Assembly: GCA_025024175.1 (NCBI GenBank)
Contig: QCXZ01000086.1
Span: 20,116,245-20,180,244, forward strand
Length of the DNA: 64,000 nt
Reading direction: 5' to 3'
DNA from: Rhyzopertha dominica
Taxonomy: Eukaryota; Arthropoda; Insecta; Coleoptera; Bostrichidae
Shown here: piece after piece, positions 50,090-62,664 of the stretch
Numbering within the stretch: the first letter of the stretch is position 1
Layout of the letters: every line of letters starts with the position of its first letter
The notes under the pieces: model-generated
Seen by the model: only the letters and a program-made list of their open reading frames with translations
What the model was told of the DNA's origin: nothing
Databases searched by the model: none
Translations under genes and position numbers: made by a program

Positions 50090-51270
50090 TCACGGATTGA
50101 TAACTCCTAAGTGCTGCTGTTATTTGCACAAAATCGAATTTGCAATATTACCGCACGAAATGAACAGAAACGTGCAACACCAAACACCTTGGTGCAACAT
50201 TACTGGCAGTGGCTGTCGTTCCACATCGGTTACCGGTCACAATACAAGCGACCAAACAAGCAAACAATTCCAATCTAACGGTTGCTAATATCACTATGGT
50301 ACACTCTACCGAACACCGACCCTTCGGAACTTAGGCACGTTTGGGAGTACCGCGACGTGTTTGAAACAAACTCCAAATTCCGATCAGCAAAGACAAATAT
50401 CTTACACAATCCACGCCTAAGAAACAACTAAAATCAAAACTTAATGATTAATGAAGCATGGAGTAACGAGAAGAAAGACGTAGTAGAGTAGCACACGAAT
50501 CATGCCAACGGATTGGTCATTGGCCCGTGAAGAACACGTGACTAAAACTGGCTGCCATATTAAATATATTCACGCGATCGTGATTTTAGGTTATTTTACT
50601 TTATGGCATAACACGAGTAATTATATTTGATCAAAATTGCGCTAGCTACGCGTAAAATATAACAATAATAATAATCTTTATTTCGAAAGTCTACCTGTGT
50701 ATTTATGACAAAATAGCAAGCCCTATCACTGCCAAATTTAAAATTAGGTTTAGGTTTCTTTATTGTAGTTAAAATAAAGCTTTCAGAAATAGTTCTTAAA
50801 AGCAATTAGTATTAATTAATACCACCAAAGCAAAATGATTCCTAAATTGTTGACTATCTACCTACATCCTGAGGATCACTCAAAGCTGAACTGTTTATAA
50901 ATAAATGTGCGTGAAATGGCTGTTGTTGATTTAAACTTATAAATGTTGTTCAATCGTTTTTGAAATAAGTATGAAGTTGTTTTTAAGCTTCTCTTCAGGG
51001 AAGAGCATCACATCCATAATAAATAAAATAATGATGCACAATACAAATCTGGAAAGATTGTTTTCCTTAATTAATAGCCAATGGACTGACAAACGAAACT
51101 GATTCAAAGTAGAAGCTGTAAGAAACTGTAACTAGGTAATGCAATATAACTTTAAAAATAATATGTCTTCCTCAAAACTTTACCAGGCGTTGGTCGTTGA
51201 GTATTTAAGAAAAAGGCTTGTTGAAAGGAATTTCTCACCTAGAAAATAAAAAAACCTACTAGTAGGTATT
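50090..51270. other. CARM1 upstream region
   Basis: The sequence directly to the right of the CARM1 start must contain its 5' untranslated region and promoter. A run of AAT triplets with ctttattt at about 50664-50685 resembles the 3' tail of a minus-strand non-LTR element. No other feature is recognised. Confidence 0.35.
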
Positions 51271-51273
51271 ACT

Positions 51274-51768
51274 TAAAGTGACCAGATTGTAAACCTTCCA
51301 AGGAGGGACGGAATCCACAGGGGCCACGGAAATACGTATTATCGGGTACCTATACACGTAGCAGGAAAAAGCTCAATCAAAATGATAATACTTTTATTGA
51401 TTTTAAACAAGGTTATGATTTCTCACAAATTTTCACTATTTATCACGTAAGGTATAAGTTAAATTACTGGTCATTGTTAGTTGCTACTCGCTCTAAGACA
51501 TCCAGAGACCGACGTGTATAATTAGCTACTATACTTTGTTTTTACAGGTATTTACGGGTATTGGTTGACCACGTAAAGATACCTAAATAACCGATACCAA
51601 AACTAAAGCATATCGAATAGCGAATAGCAACGGCATCGTTTTTATTTTTCTCAAACAGAAAATATTGTATGTTTAAAAAAGAGGGACATTGGAGGGACAT
51701 TAATTGAGGAGGGACGATAGCTTAAAATGGGGGACTGTCCCTCCAAATGAGGGACGTATGGTCACTTT
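51274..51768. mobile_element. MITE, hAT-like
   Basis: Ends TAAAGTGACCA and TGGTCACTTTA, flanked by GTATTACT on the left and GTATTGCT on the right (7 of 8 bases alike), as expected for an old hAT-type 8-bp duplication. The motif GGAGGGAC recurs several times near both ends (about 51302 and 51672-51750). Non-coding, about 495 bp. Confidence 0.65.
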
Positions 51769-54033
51769 AGTATTGCTATTATAATTTTTGTTTTCATACT
51801 TGAATCTGTGTATTATGCAAAATGAAATCTGATTATCCCACCTAAATGAAGTAGGAGAAATACGGAATAACTGTAATTTCTAAAATATTATGTCAAACCT
51901 TGGGTACGGTTTTTAAACAGTAATTATCAGTACATCGTATGGATTACTTTGGAACTTAACTTCGCCTGAAATATAGGCAACGATCGTTACATAAGAGCTC
52001 ATTATCTAGGCAACTAAATTCTGACAAATTGTGTGGCCTAGTAAACAATGATGCTCCTTATTAACAGATTTGATCATAATAAGAAAATTGGTGGCTTAAA
52101 TTTTAACAATTAACTTAATTTGTAGAACAAATTAATTTGTTTAAATTCTGAGACATTCTAATAAAAGGTTTATATCACCTCGAATTTAGATAAAAGCACA
52201 ACGAACCTACACGCAAAAATTAATATTATTTGAAATTTTAATATTTGCCACCAAAATTGTATGATACATTATTAATAATTTGTTACTTTATATGTCTATA
52301 TGCATCCTGAATGTATTGTATAAAGTATATCGGCGACACAAATATGCCGTTTCTCTGTTTATTTTCCATCTTATTTAATTTTAATCATTTAATGTTGGTA
52401 CTGGTATATCTGTGAAGCTTACACGTTGCTTGCTGCCTTCAGCATTGCCAGTTGTACTATAATTACGAGATTCTAGATAAAACTGGACTCTACTAAAATC
52501 GACTATATATAAAAAATTATATATTAAGAGACAATTTTTGGAAGTGCCGCTAAGGTTCAGAGAGTGTTTCACTGCAAAAGTATTAATTTGGTGACATCCT
52601 GTCATTGGTAGAACAAGAAATGACTCCTAATTAATCGCTGCATCTTTTTAGTATTTACGACCTTATGCAAGGGCTATGCAAGTGTTTGAGAATATTGTTT
52701 GTGGAAGCTATTATTTTACAGTGGCTTGATAATTTACAGCATGGACTAAAAAATACTGTCATATTAACATTTCATATAAATATACAAGTCTAAGTTAATA
52801 TAGAAAACACATCTGCTAAACAAGCGACTTGTAAGACATCTTGTAACAAATATATTGAATTTTCTAGTATATCTAACGCACATTGACAAGCTACCCTTAG
52901 GTATGCAAAAAGCTAAATAATGAATTAAATAAGTACAAAATTGTTTTACATGTTCGTGTATAATGAATAGTGGCCAGTAGAATTTAGAACGATTTTAGAT
53001 TTAAATGAAATTCAAACTGGCTTTGAATTATATCCTATAACTATTTCTCTTGCAATAGAGAGTGTGCAAATGTTTTGTTTGATGAAGTTTTCATTTTAAG
53101 GACGTTGGTAAATAAATATGATATTTACAGCTAATAAGAAGAGGAATTTTGTCAGAGACGCTGACGATCGTTTGGATATAGGTAATCTTAATTGGTGCTT
53201 GTTTCCAAGCAACGTAATTAATTCAAAATGTTTTCAAATAAATGTACCTTTGCAACCACTCAATATATTATTATCAATGGTTAAATTGAGGGCACTTTCA
53301 AATATTTTCACCAAGAGTTCAAGAACTGATCTTACTCGTTAACAAAAAATTTCAGTCTTTGTAAACATATTTTTTTTTCTTTCTCTTTCTTGAAAATGTT
53401 TATTTTTATTTCACGCTTACAAGCTTATGCTTATGCGTGCTATTGTTATCACTGTTTATTGTGCACAACGTTGTTTCAATAAACCTTATTATTATTATTA
53501 TTATTATTATTATATTGTGGATAACGGTAACAATCTTCTTTAAAGTAAAAAACTTGAAATCTATAGGCAGTATTACTTTATTATAACAGATTTACTATTT
53601 TATTATATATATTATAAGATCTAATGCATTGTATTTTATTCCAACGATGTTAGAGCATTGGTAAATAGTATTGATAAGATTTTAAATTATTACAAATATT
53701 TCAAATCTAACTTTTTTCATGTCAGATATAAACGAAAAAAATATTATTTCGGTTTGGCATCATAGCGACATCCTTCGCAGCTAAATATTATGCCTGAAAC
53801 TAAAAGGCGTCAAACTTCACACACTTACAAGACTCATCGAAATTGTAAATTTAATTAGTAAACTTGTATTAGTTGTATTTTTTTGTGAGTATTTTAGTTC
53901 TTAAAAGTGATGGATTTTAATTCTCTTTAACAAAGGCTACTTTTAAGTATGAAACTGTTTATCCCAGGACACTTTTAAATGTTAGGTTATATTTTAGGTC
54001 TGTTGGTAAGAGAGGTAAACAATTCACATTTAA
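51769..54033. other. Region upstream of TADA3
   Basis: No coding block recognised. A non-LTR retrotransposon 3' tail is listed separately at 53440-53513. The TADA3 promoter should lie near the right end. Confidence 0.3.
53440..53513 (+). repeat. Retrotransposon 3' tail with (ATT)n microsatellite
   Basis: The sequence TTTCAATAAACC followed by about eight ATT units (53487-53512) resembles the end of the LINE copy at 21730-21747. The body of the element is not recognisable upstream. Confidence 0.5.
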
Positions 54034-57000
54034 ATGAGTATGGATAGACCTGGAAGAAGTCAGTCAGATATACTGAATGATAGTAGTAGATTAACTGGAT
54101 CGAAGAATAAAGAACATGACTCAGGTTTGTCCTATATCCCTGTGTTAAAACAAAGTGATAATCCAAGACTGTTACCAGGATACACAACAGGTAAATAAAA
54201 GTTTAAGTAGCAGACATTCGAATGTAGGAATTATAGGCTGATTCATTTTCTCTTTATTAAAGACAATATTAGTTAAAATGATTTTGGATCATGCCGACAC
54301 CTTGAAGTAAAATAGGTAATTGGTTTAGATTTTAGTTACAGTCTTGATACTAGCGTAATATGATGAATCAGAAACAGCCCTATAGGATTAAAGCAGCTAG
54401 ATAAATCTAGGTGCGTTTAGAATGTTACATGGAATAAACTTATGAGTAATAAGCAATATTATTTTTCTAATTGTTGGCTGTTCTTTAACGCATTGGCTTA
54501 AATTAAACATTTTTTCTTGTGTTTACATTCAGAAAGAAAGTCACAGATTTTGAGCGGTTTCTCAGATTTTTATATTTGGCCTAATTTGACGTAAACTTTC
54601 AAATTTCACAAAGTTAGGGCATGGGCAGTTTTAATTTTCAAAGGAAACATGTAATCTAACATTTACAAGTTAGAAATGAGGAAAATGTAAAATCAGTTTA
54701 CAATAGGTAAAAACCTGTAAAAAGTGTGAATTCATTTATGACCATTTTTTCAGCTTTTTTAGGGGAATGATGCTTTTAGTAAGCTTAGAATAAGTCGCTT
54801 TTTATAATTTTATCCCGCTAGACACAAATGAATTTATTTATTTTTTATACTAGTATGTGTGCAGGCGTTAAAATTTGATAAAATAGACACTCTACAGTGC
54901 CCAGTTAGCGTAAGTTATTTGCATAGATAATATGGATTTGTTAACATATGTTTGATCCTATTGCCAAAGGCATTCATAAACAGGTCAACCAACCTAGCGT
55001 CTGCTGTGTAAATTATTTTTTGTAATTTCTTATTCATCGTTTATTGCACTGAGAAAATAAGACACCATTGCTGTCATTTATGGCTAATAAAGGTACCGTT
55101 AATTCTGTGAAAATGTTTACAAATCGCGGAATACCCTATCCCGATAAACTATGAACAGTATACATAATATACATTTTTAGCATGTTCATTCTGTGATTGT
55201 TTTTGAGTGATTTACCATGTTTTTATTATTTTTGCATGACCTGTCATGTAATGTTTTTGATGACTGAACAGACAAAATGCAGATTTTGGTTTCAGCAACG
55301 TGTTAATGAAATTAGACCTTGAATTTGCAATGCATCTGGCTAATTTCATTACACAATAATTTAATTTGAGCTGCAGTATTCAGCTGAAAGGCCCAACATT
55401 TAATTTTCTGTCCACGTTGACTTTTTATTAGCTCCTGGTTGCAATGTCAAGGGTTTCAGTGAATAGTGAATTTCACAATAGNTTGTTTCAATTAATTTCA
55501 AATGTGAAGCATCATCCCGTTGGACAGTATGTGCGACACTTCTTTGAGCGCTTAAATTGGATTTTAATGAAAGCAACTACAGTAGATTGTGACTTGGTTG
55601 AAGTTTTCAACCATGAGCTAAATTTAATTGGGGGTTGGTAATTAGGTCGCAATGTCAAGTTAACGTGCTGTGCATCTCTAGACCTAGTGGAATGGCATAA
55701 TTGTAAATTCTGATGAAAACATTGGGGTAATCTAAGTTATAGCAACCTGAATACTGACAAAATCAAATAATTTATACACGGTGTTCAGTTTTCGCATACT
55801 ATTTTCACTATAGGCTGGCTGGGCATTGGCATGTAATTATGCATTTACAGGAATTGTTTGATAACTGCAGATCAATTTTCCGGTAGGTACGGCATTTTTT
55901 TAGTAGTTGTAGCAGTTTTTGGTAATTATAGCACTTTTGGCAATGGGCTACTTGCACAAAAAAATTTTATGTGCTTAATTTAATCATTAAGGTCACGTGT
56001 GCAAAGTATTTTCGAATTGTCTTTGTTAATACGCTATTTATTTTGTGTTAAAATTGGAACCCAAGATGAACACTGAACCGCTGTGACATCAGAATTATCC
56101 AATAAACAAGTTAAAGGGAACAGCGTGCGGCCCTCTGCTTTTATTTATTATTATTATAATAGTGACATGACATGGTTTTGATGCCATGTGAAATTTAAAA
56201 GGCCAAATGCAATTTTTAATTAATAATTTTATGCATTTGCAATTTTTTGCAAGTGCTAACTTTTCGTGTGTGAAATAAACTTAATAATGACCATTGAATT
56301 TTGCCAGATTTATCCAAAAATAAAATTAGTGCAAGTAGCCCATTGCATGTTATTTTGAGCAGTGTTTTAAACATGCTTCAAGCAAATGCTTGATTCGAGA
56401 GATTTAATTTAAAGTAAAAGTTAGAACAAATTATTTGTCATAGCTGTAATCTATTACAGTATTGTATCTTTTTTAACAGTGTTAAGTAGGTCCCGTGAGG
56501 ATGGTGTAACAATGGAAGATCTAGATCTTTTACAACAAGAGTTAGAGAAACTGTNGTCTACTTGTGCTGTTCGAAACCGTCTCTTACGTTCAGAAATAGA
56601 ATCAATCGATAGAGTAGAAGAAAGAAGAGAAGAGAGAGGAAAGCCTCCCTTAAAACGACAAAAACACGAACATGAAAAGACAAAGCGGAAGGAATCAAAA
56701 CAGAACAGTGTTCGTGTTCTAAAAGCAAAGCACTACGGTGTACCACTCAACAATTCAATTAATGACTTACCTGCCAAAGTAGAAGTACCAAAAGTTTTAC
56801 CGCGAAGTGATACTTCAGACAAATTTTGGTTATCGATTGAACCGTACTGTGCCGAAGTTTCAAAACAAGATGTTGCCGTTAGTATTATCAGCACATTGCT
56901 TCATCATAACCTCTCGTTTCAGTTTTTAGATGATTTAATTCAGGAGTGTTCTCAAGAAGTGGATGTGAAAATTCCTGAAGTAGGTGATCATTACGCCTCA

Positions 57001-57361
57001 GAATGGTGCGATAAAATATTATCTGAGGAACAGAGCGTAGAAAATGGAATGAAGCCTGGCAAATCGAAAACATTCTCTGTCGATGGCAAAAAGAACGGTT
57101 TAAGTGCCGCAGTGGATTTTATCACTAGTCCTTCAATACAGTGCTTAACCGCCTGTAAAGAGGAAAAGGTATCCACCAAGCTGCCTGAAGTCAATGAGAA
57201 GTTAAAACGTATAGTAAATGTTGCTATGTTTCTTGTGCTATTCATCAGCATGAACTATTTTAGCTTTGGACCTAAAGTTTCTTAAAACATCCAGTGTTCC
57301 CCATTATATGTGTATGGCATTAGTGGAACAAGGTGTTTTAGAAATAGAGGATCTCCCTAAG
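54034..57361 (+). CDS. TADA3: TADA3 (ADA3) transcriptional adaptor, N-terminal half (partial)
   Basis: Adaptor subunit of SAGA/ATAC histone acetyltransferase complexes in the nucleus, which links ADA2 and GCN5. Exon 1: 54034-54190, ATG preceded directly by an in-frame TAA, ending PRLLPGYTT with phase 1. Exon 2: from 56480 (after ttaacag), reading VLSRSREDGVTMEDLDLLQQ, then a basic linker and FWLSIEPYCAEV (human has FWASVEPYCADI), up to KLKRIVNVA near 57227. Exon 3: 57295-57361, with MALVEQGVLEIEDLPK. These correspond to the N-terminal ADA3 region; the C-terminal ADA3 domain is not in the window, so the gene continues to the right. The exon 2/3 junction is uncertain: only a weak donor (gtttct at 57228) keeps the frame. 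One N at 56555. Confidence 0.88.
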
Positions 57362-57934
57362 GTAAATGGTGAAACAGCTATAAAATACTAACCAATTTAT
57401 TGAAGTTAGATATTAATTATTTGAATAACGTAGAAAGTATATATTTACATTGAATCATACACATCTCGGTAAGAGTGTGGACAGTAGAAAACGAAGACGA
57501 CAAAGTCACCTATTTAAAAGGGGGGGTTGCCTGTGATTGTCAATTCCACACATAGTTAGCTGCATGGTTCAGTGAAAGGGCGAAATTTAACAAACATTAA
57601 AATTGTGTTTGATACACTGTATGTTTTATGCATGTTATGCTTACAGGCGAAAGTCTGTTATGCTGCTATTACATTTCAGGTTTTTATTGCATTTTATTTT
57701 GGATATATCTGCTGCAGAAATCTACTCTATATACTAGGTGGGCTAAAACTGCAGTGGCCAGAGATGTTATTTAATTATTAAATTTTCTGTTTTTTAAACT
57801 AAAAGTATTTAGCAAGGTGAAGCAGTATTTGAACATGAAAAATTAACTAATCTGTTTTAAAGTGAAATGTTATATTAAATTTTCAAGGTACAAATACAGA
57901 TCGCTTAAGATCGCTTTCCACCATTAAGTGGCTT

Positions 57935-58980
57935 TGTATACAGGGTCCGCCACCTAAAACTCTTCAGGCTCGTATTTACTTTATTTTTCTAGGTACAACC
58001 GTAAGTTATATGTCAAATTGTAGGTCTTTTTAACCTCTTTAAAAATAGAATATTGGGTGTCCAAAAATTTTTTTTGCAGATTATCATATTTTGCAAATAA
58101 AGTTAATTTTTGTAAATATTTTTTAACCTTACCCCGTATAATAAATATTGCTTTATAGTTGGATGGCAGCTTTTATTTGCTTCAATTTTTGTCTTTACCA
58201 ATTATGCGTAATTTTTACTCCTTCTTAATGAAAAACAAGAAAAACTAGTCGCCGCTATTTTTGTTAATAGGGTTGTTCAGAATTTTTTAAGTGTTACTTT
58301 AGTAGCTTATTACGGTACAAATTATGCCTACATACCCATCGCTGCACACAAAACCCCAAAATTTGGAGTAACTTTTTAATAAATAAAGTACAAAGTTTGT
58401 TCTACAGAGAGACAGGCTAGGAAATTAAACCCTGTGACGAGGCTAGTAGGCAATGTAGAAAACCAAACTAGCCTCATCGCAGGGTTTCGTTTTCTAGCCT
58501 CTCTCTCTGTAGAACGAACTTTGTACTTTATTTATTAAAAAGTTACTCCAAATTTTGGGGTTTTGTGTGCAGCGATGGGTATGTTGGCATAATTTGTACC
58601 GTAATAAGCTACTAAAATAACACGTAAAAAATTCTGAACAACCCTACTAACAAAAATGGCGGCGAATAGTTTTTCTTGTTTTTCACTAAGAAGGAGTAAA
58701 AATTACGCATACATGGTAAAGACACAAATTGAAGAAAATAAAAGGCGGCATCTAACTAAAAAGCAATATTTATTATACGGGGTAAGGTTAAAAAATATTT
58801 ACAAAAATTAACTTTATTTGCAAGATATGATAATTAACAGAAAAAAATTTTGGACACCCAATATTCTATTTTTAAAGAGTTTAAAAAGACCTACAATTTC
58901 ATATACAACTTAAGGTTGTAGCTAAAAAAAATAGCGAAAATACGAGCCTGGGGAGTTTTAAGTGGCAGACTATGTATACA
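57935..58980. repeat. Foldback element, two arms of about 510 bp
   Basis: The left arm 57935-58446 and right arm 58468-58980 are near-perfect reverse complements. The outer ends are TGTATACAGGGTCC and GACTATGTATACA, and the spacer is 21 bases (58447-58467). Each arm carries AAAAAATATTTACAAAAATT-like and CTACAGAGAGA-like blocks. No reading frame. It lies in a TADA3 intron, so TADA3 pre-mRNA should contain a hairpin of about 500 pairs. A single diverged arm is at 32050-32552. Confidence 0.88.
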
Positions 58981-59113
58981 TATGTTTTGAGGTTTGTTCC
59001 TTGATAAAGTTACTTGTAAATACAGAATAATATTGTTCTATTGATTCGTAATCTATTCACTACCATGATCAACACTGAGTTATAAATTAATTAGTTAGTT
59101 TAGAAACAAGCTG

Positions 59114-59196
59114 ACTATTTGAATGTGCTGCTTATGAAGAAGTTTTATCAGAAAGGTCTGATGATGGTTTCGACCATAAAAGTCATTTTCAAATAG
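59114..59196 (+). ncRNA. Degenerate hammerhead-like motif
   Basis: CUGAUGA at 59158-59164 is followed by a stem UGGU-UUCG-ACCA (59165-59176) and then UAAA where GAAA is required. The outer arms CTATTTGAA (from 59115) and TTCAAATAG (to 59196) are complementary. Stem I is poor. If it was a ribozyme it is now inactive because of the G to U change. Chance similarity cannot be excluded. Confidence 0.35.
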
Positions 59197-60205
59197 GGTT
59201 GCCAGATTGTCATATTAAAATTCCCGGATTTTGTCTGACTATTCTGGGATATTTACACATTTTTGGGAGATTACTAGTGTGATGTGCAAAAAAATTTTTA
59301 TTTAGAAGAATTATTTTATTATACATGTTACGCAGAAACATTAACAAAAAGAGTGATTATATATTAGAATTCTTAAAAAAAGATAAAACAACAAAACCTT
59401 TCCATTTTTATTTTGAATTGAATTTGGCCAAACTAATAAATCCTGCTGATTCCGGTTTGTTCAAAAATGACACAAATTCTGCACATTTGGAGTTAAAATT
59501 AATTCGTATTTGCAACTCAGCTTTTATTCGATCGATTGACATTCTGTTCCGCTCTCTTCTAAACAAATCGTTTAACAGATTAAACACACGTTCATACCCA
59601 AAGTTTATCATTGGGTAATTCTTTTGGTAGCTTTTGAAATACTTCCCGAAAACAGCAATATTCAGTGTATAATGTATCCGAACTAATGGCATGGCTAATA
59701 TTCAAAATTTCTGGAAATTCTGAAAGTTTATCCCAATGTAAACAAATTGTCTAACTTTACTGAAAATTTTGATAATTTCCTGTAAAGCGAATCGTTAGTA
59801 AAGTTATGATGTTCACACAAGTATTTGAACTCCGTCTGCGTTTACACGTGCTTGCACCGCTTGTGATTCATAGTTCACACATAGTCATAACGCGGGATGT
59901 ATGCGTGTGTTGCTAAACACTGGTGAAGGGTGAAGGGGAACCCCAAATTATGTGATTACAATACAGACGTGTGAATCATAAATATTTGTCAGAAATTATT
60001 AACTGTTAACGATGCATATAATATAAAATCATACCTATTACACAATACCACAAAAAAAATCACAAGTTAATGTTTATTGTTACTGAAGCCCCGATTTTTA
60101 TCCCACATTCCATTATATTCGGATTCCGGGAGAAAATTTACCAATTACGGGTGTTGGGAGACCACCTTTGATTCCGGGAGACTCCCGGCCACCTTTTTTC
60201 AAAGA
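59194..60205 (-). mobile_element. hAT-like element relic
   Basis: Starts with AGGGTTGCCAGATTGTC, like many hAT ends. Its right part is full of CCGGGAGA / TCCCGG motifs in both directions (60124-60198), similar to GGGAGA and CCCGGA motifs near its left end (59222-59270), a subterminal repeat pattern. The C-terminus of a hAT transposase lies inside on the minus strand. Target duplications were not found, so limits are approximate. Confidence 0.5.
59408..59692 (-). pseudogene. hAT transposase C-terminal fragment
   Basis: The frame contains FNLLNDLFRRERNRMSIDRI followed by KAELQIRINF and CAEFVSFL, which matches the C-terminal dimerisation segment of hAT transposases (ERVFSLMNxLxxxERNRLxxD type). 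No catalytic residues remain. Confidence 0.6.
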
Positions 60206-60872
60206 ACCTCAAAATTATACTAAGGTCAGATGTGCAGAATTTTGTCCACATCTCTAATTTTTACAAGGGTTGTAAAATTTACTTGGTAAAAATCTCTGGC
60301 CTGGATTTGAATGTTGACGTGAAGGTGCATATTTGTCAATTGTTTGTTCTGATATGCTTTTTTAATTTTCAAATGTGCCTAAAAGGTTAGTTTTTTATCT
60401 TTTTAATGCAATATGCAACTAATGTTGTTTTGGTTTATGGAATGATTATTTTTGGTGCAATGAAAAGCAAAAGTTGCAACTTGTTCTTTAATCCTATTTT
60501 TTAATTGCTTTACCTGATTATCCTATTCACTCACACTGCATGCATTTTAGTTGGTTAATACTGCTTCTTTTTAATGTATTGGTTTTTGCCTTATTGCTAA
60601 CTAGAAGACCCCACATTACATTTTTTTATCTGTACACCTTTGATATAATTTACTGGGGTGAAAATATGTCCCTTATTATTTATATCAGCACCATACTGTA
60701 CATGCTTTATAGTGTTTTTTAAATATTTGGTCCTCAATTTTTGCGTCATTGTTCTTTTATCGACATAAAAAAATTAAAAACCCCATCCTTTTCTTCCTGT
60801 AGCATAAAAAGGATCTTTTTGTTTAGTGCATTTAAGAATACATTCAACTGCCTATCAGTTCCCATACAAATA

Positions 60873-62181
60873 CGAGGCATGTTTTTTAAGTAAGTACCGT
60901 TTTGGAATTAAAAAAAGGCGTGCAAAGATATTGCAATAATATTATCTTACATGAAAGCCTGTACCTTAATCTACTTTTCTACATAATTTCCATGAATATT
61001 GAGGCACTTGTCATAATGTGGCACCAATTTTTGAATACCCTCCTCATAAAATTCTGCCGCCTGACTTGTTAACCACTGTATCACAAATGTTTCGACTTCG
61101 TTATCGTCTTGAAGACGCTGACCACCCAGGTGTTTCTTCAAGTGCAGGAACAAATGGTAGTCGCTGGGCGCCAGATCAGGGCTGTATGGAGGATGATCTA
61201 GAGTTTCCCATTTAAAAGATTTAATGAGACCTTTGGTCCGATTAGCCACATGTGGACGGGCATTGTCATGCAGCAAAACGATACCCTTACTCAACTTGCC
61301 ACGTCTTTTGTTCTGGATTGCATGACGCAGATTGTTCCATTGATTGTCTCATTACGAGGCAGAAACTCCACTAGCAATACTCCTTTTCTGTCCCAAAAAA
61401 CTGTGCACATGATTTTCCGGGCAGAAATTGTTTGCTTAAACTTCACTTTTTTGGGTGATGATGAATGTCGCCATTCCATGGATTGTTGTTTCCATTCTGG
61501 TGTGATGTAGGCCACCCATGTTTCGTCACCAGTAACAATTTGGTCCAAAAAATCTTCACCTTCATTGTGGTACCGCTCACGGAAAGTCAATGCACTGCCT
61601 AAACGTTGGGTTTTGTGCAAATTCGTCAACATTTTCGGAACCCAACGTGAACACAATTTTCGGTAATTCAAGTTCTCGGTCACAATGCGATACAAAACAC
61701 TACGAGAATATTGAGGAAAGCAGTCGCACAATGATGAAATTGTAAAGCGTCTATTTTCTCTCACCTTTTCGTTCACTTTCTGCACCAAATCTTCATTAAC
61801 GACCGAAGGACGCCCACTCCGTTCTTCATCATGCACATTTGTGCGGCCATCTTTAAATGCTCTCACCCATTTCCTTACCATTCCATCACTCATAATGTTT
61901 TGTCCGTAAAGTTCACAGATCTCACGATGAATACCGGTCGGTTTTACGCCTTTAGCACTAAGAAATCGTATAACAGCCCGCACTTCACAATCGGCGGGTC
62001 TCACGATTGTCGGATGCATCTTAAACACTCACTAAACAACGTATAAAATGAAGAATCAAACTGTAATGGCGTCAGTGCGTAGATAAGAGATGTAGGTAAC
62101 CAGCGCGCATGCGCGGAACGCCGACCGTAGCGCTGCGGCGGCGGAATCGCAAAACGGTACTTACTTAAAAAACATGCCTCG
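60873..62181 (-). mobile_element. Mariner transposon, both ends intact
   Basis: 1309 bp with inverted ends of at least 28 bases: CGAGGCATGTTTTTTAAGTA at the left and its reverse complement at the right (TACTTAAAAAACATGCCTCG, ending 62181). TA dinucleotides flank it at 60871-60872 and 62182-62183. The length is that of a full mariner. The interior is a single transposase gene on the minus strand with one lesion. It lies in a TADA3 intron. Confidence 0.92.
60971..62028 (-). pseudogene. Mariner transposase (DD34D) with one frameshifting lesion
   Basis: The first frame, 62028-61291, has the helix-turn-helix part (VRAVIRFLSAKGVKPTGIHR), GRPSVVNEDLV, WVPKMLT and the first catalytic Asp in TGDETW. 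The second frame resumes before 61294 and ends at 60971; it has the second Asp in LLHDNARPHVA, and SPDLAPSDYHLF with the third Asp exactly 34 residues later. The frame shifts near 61345, right after ETIN and before the LRHAIQNKRRGKLSKG block, and a few codons usually found there are missing, so a small deletion is likely. Apart from this all catalytic residues are present. Confidence 0.88.
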
Positions 62182-62664
62182 TACTACAAATATCAGCATA
62201 TCTGGTCCAAAATAATACATTTTTCATAATTTCGTTTTTCCTTGTAATGATTTTTTTTCAGGTCTATTGTCTTGCTTGCAGAATATGTCATTTACATAAA
62301 ATAACTTTAATCTATGCATATTTCCATAATATTTNAAAGTTCAGTTTTTTTTTGTGTTTGATAGGGGCAANTTGTTTATTTTATTTTTGAGAAATATTGA
62401 AAGGGGGATAGAATTGAAAAGAACACAAGAGTGTTATTTGGTATTCATAATTATTTTACCCTATTTGTGAAATCTATGGAACGCTTCACACTGTATTTGG
62501 TTTGGCATTCAATTGATCATGTTAATATATTGCAGGCAAATTAACATAATAATTTATATGATTAACATAAGACACATCCAGTCTCAAAGGTATTCCATTT
62601 GTATGAATTTTTGGTAGGCCATATAGAATTGGAGCTTGTTAGTTCATTATTCTTAATTTTTACT

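Noticed and set aside
55444..55641. Extra TADA3 exon in intron 1
   Set aside because: Exon 1 and exon 2 already join in phase to give the conserved LLPGYTT-VLSRSREDG segment; the frame in between has no resemblance and no splice sites that fit.
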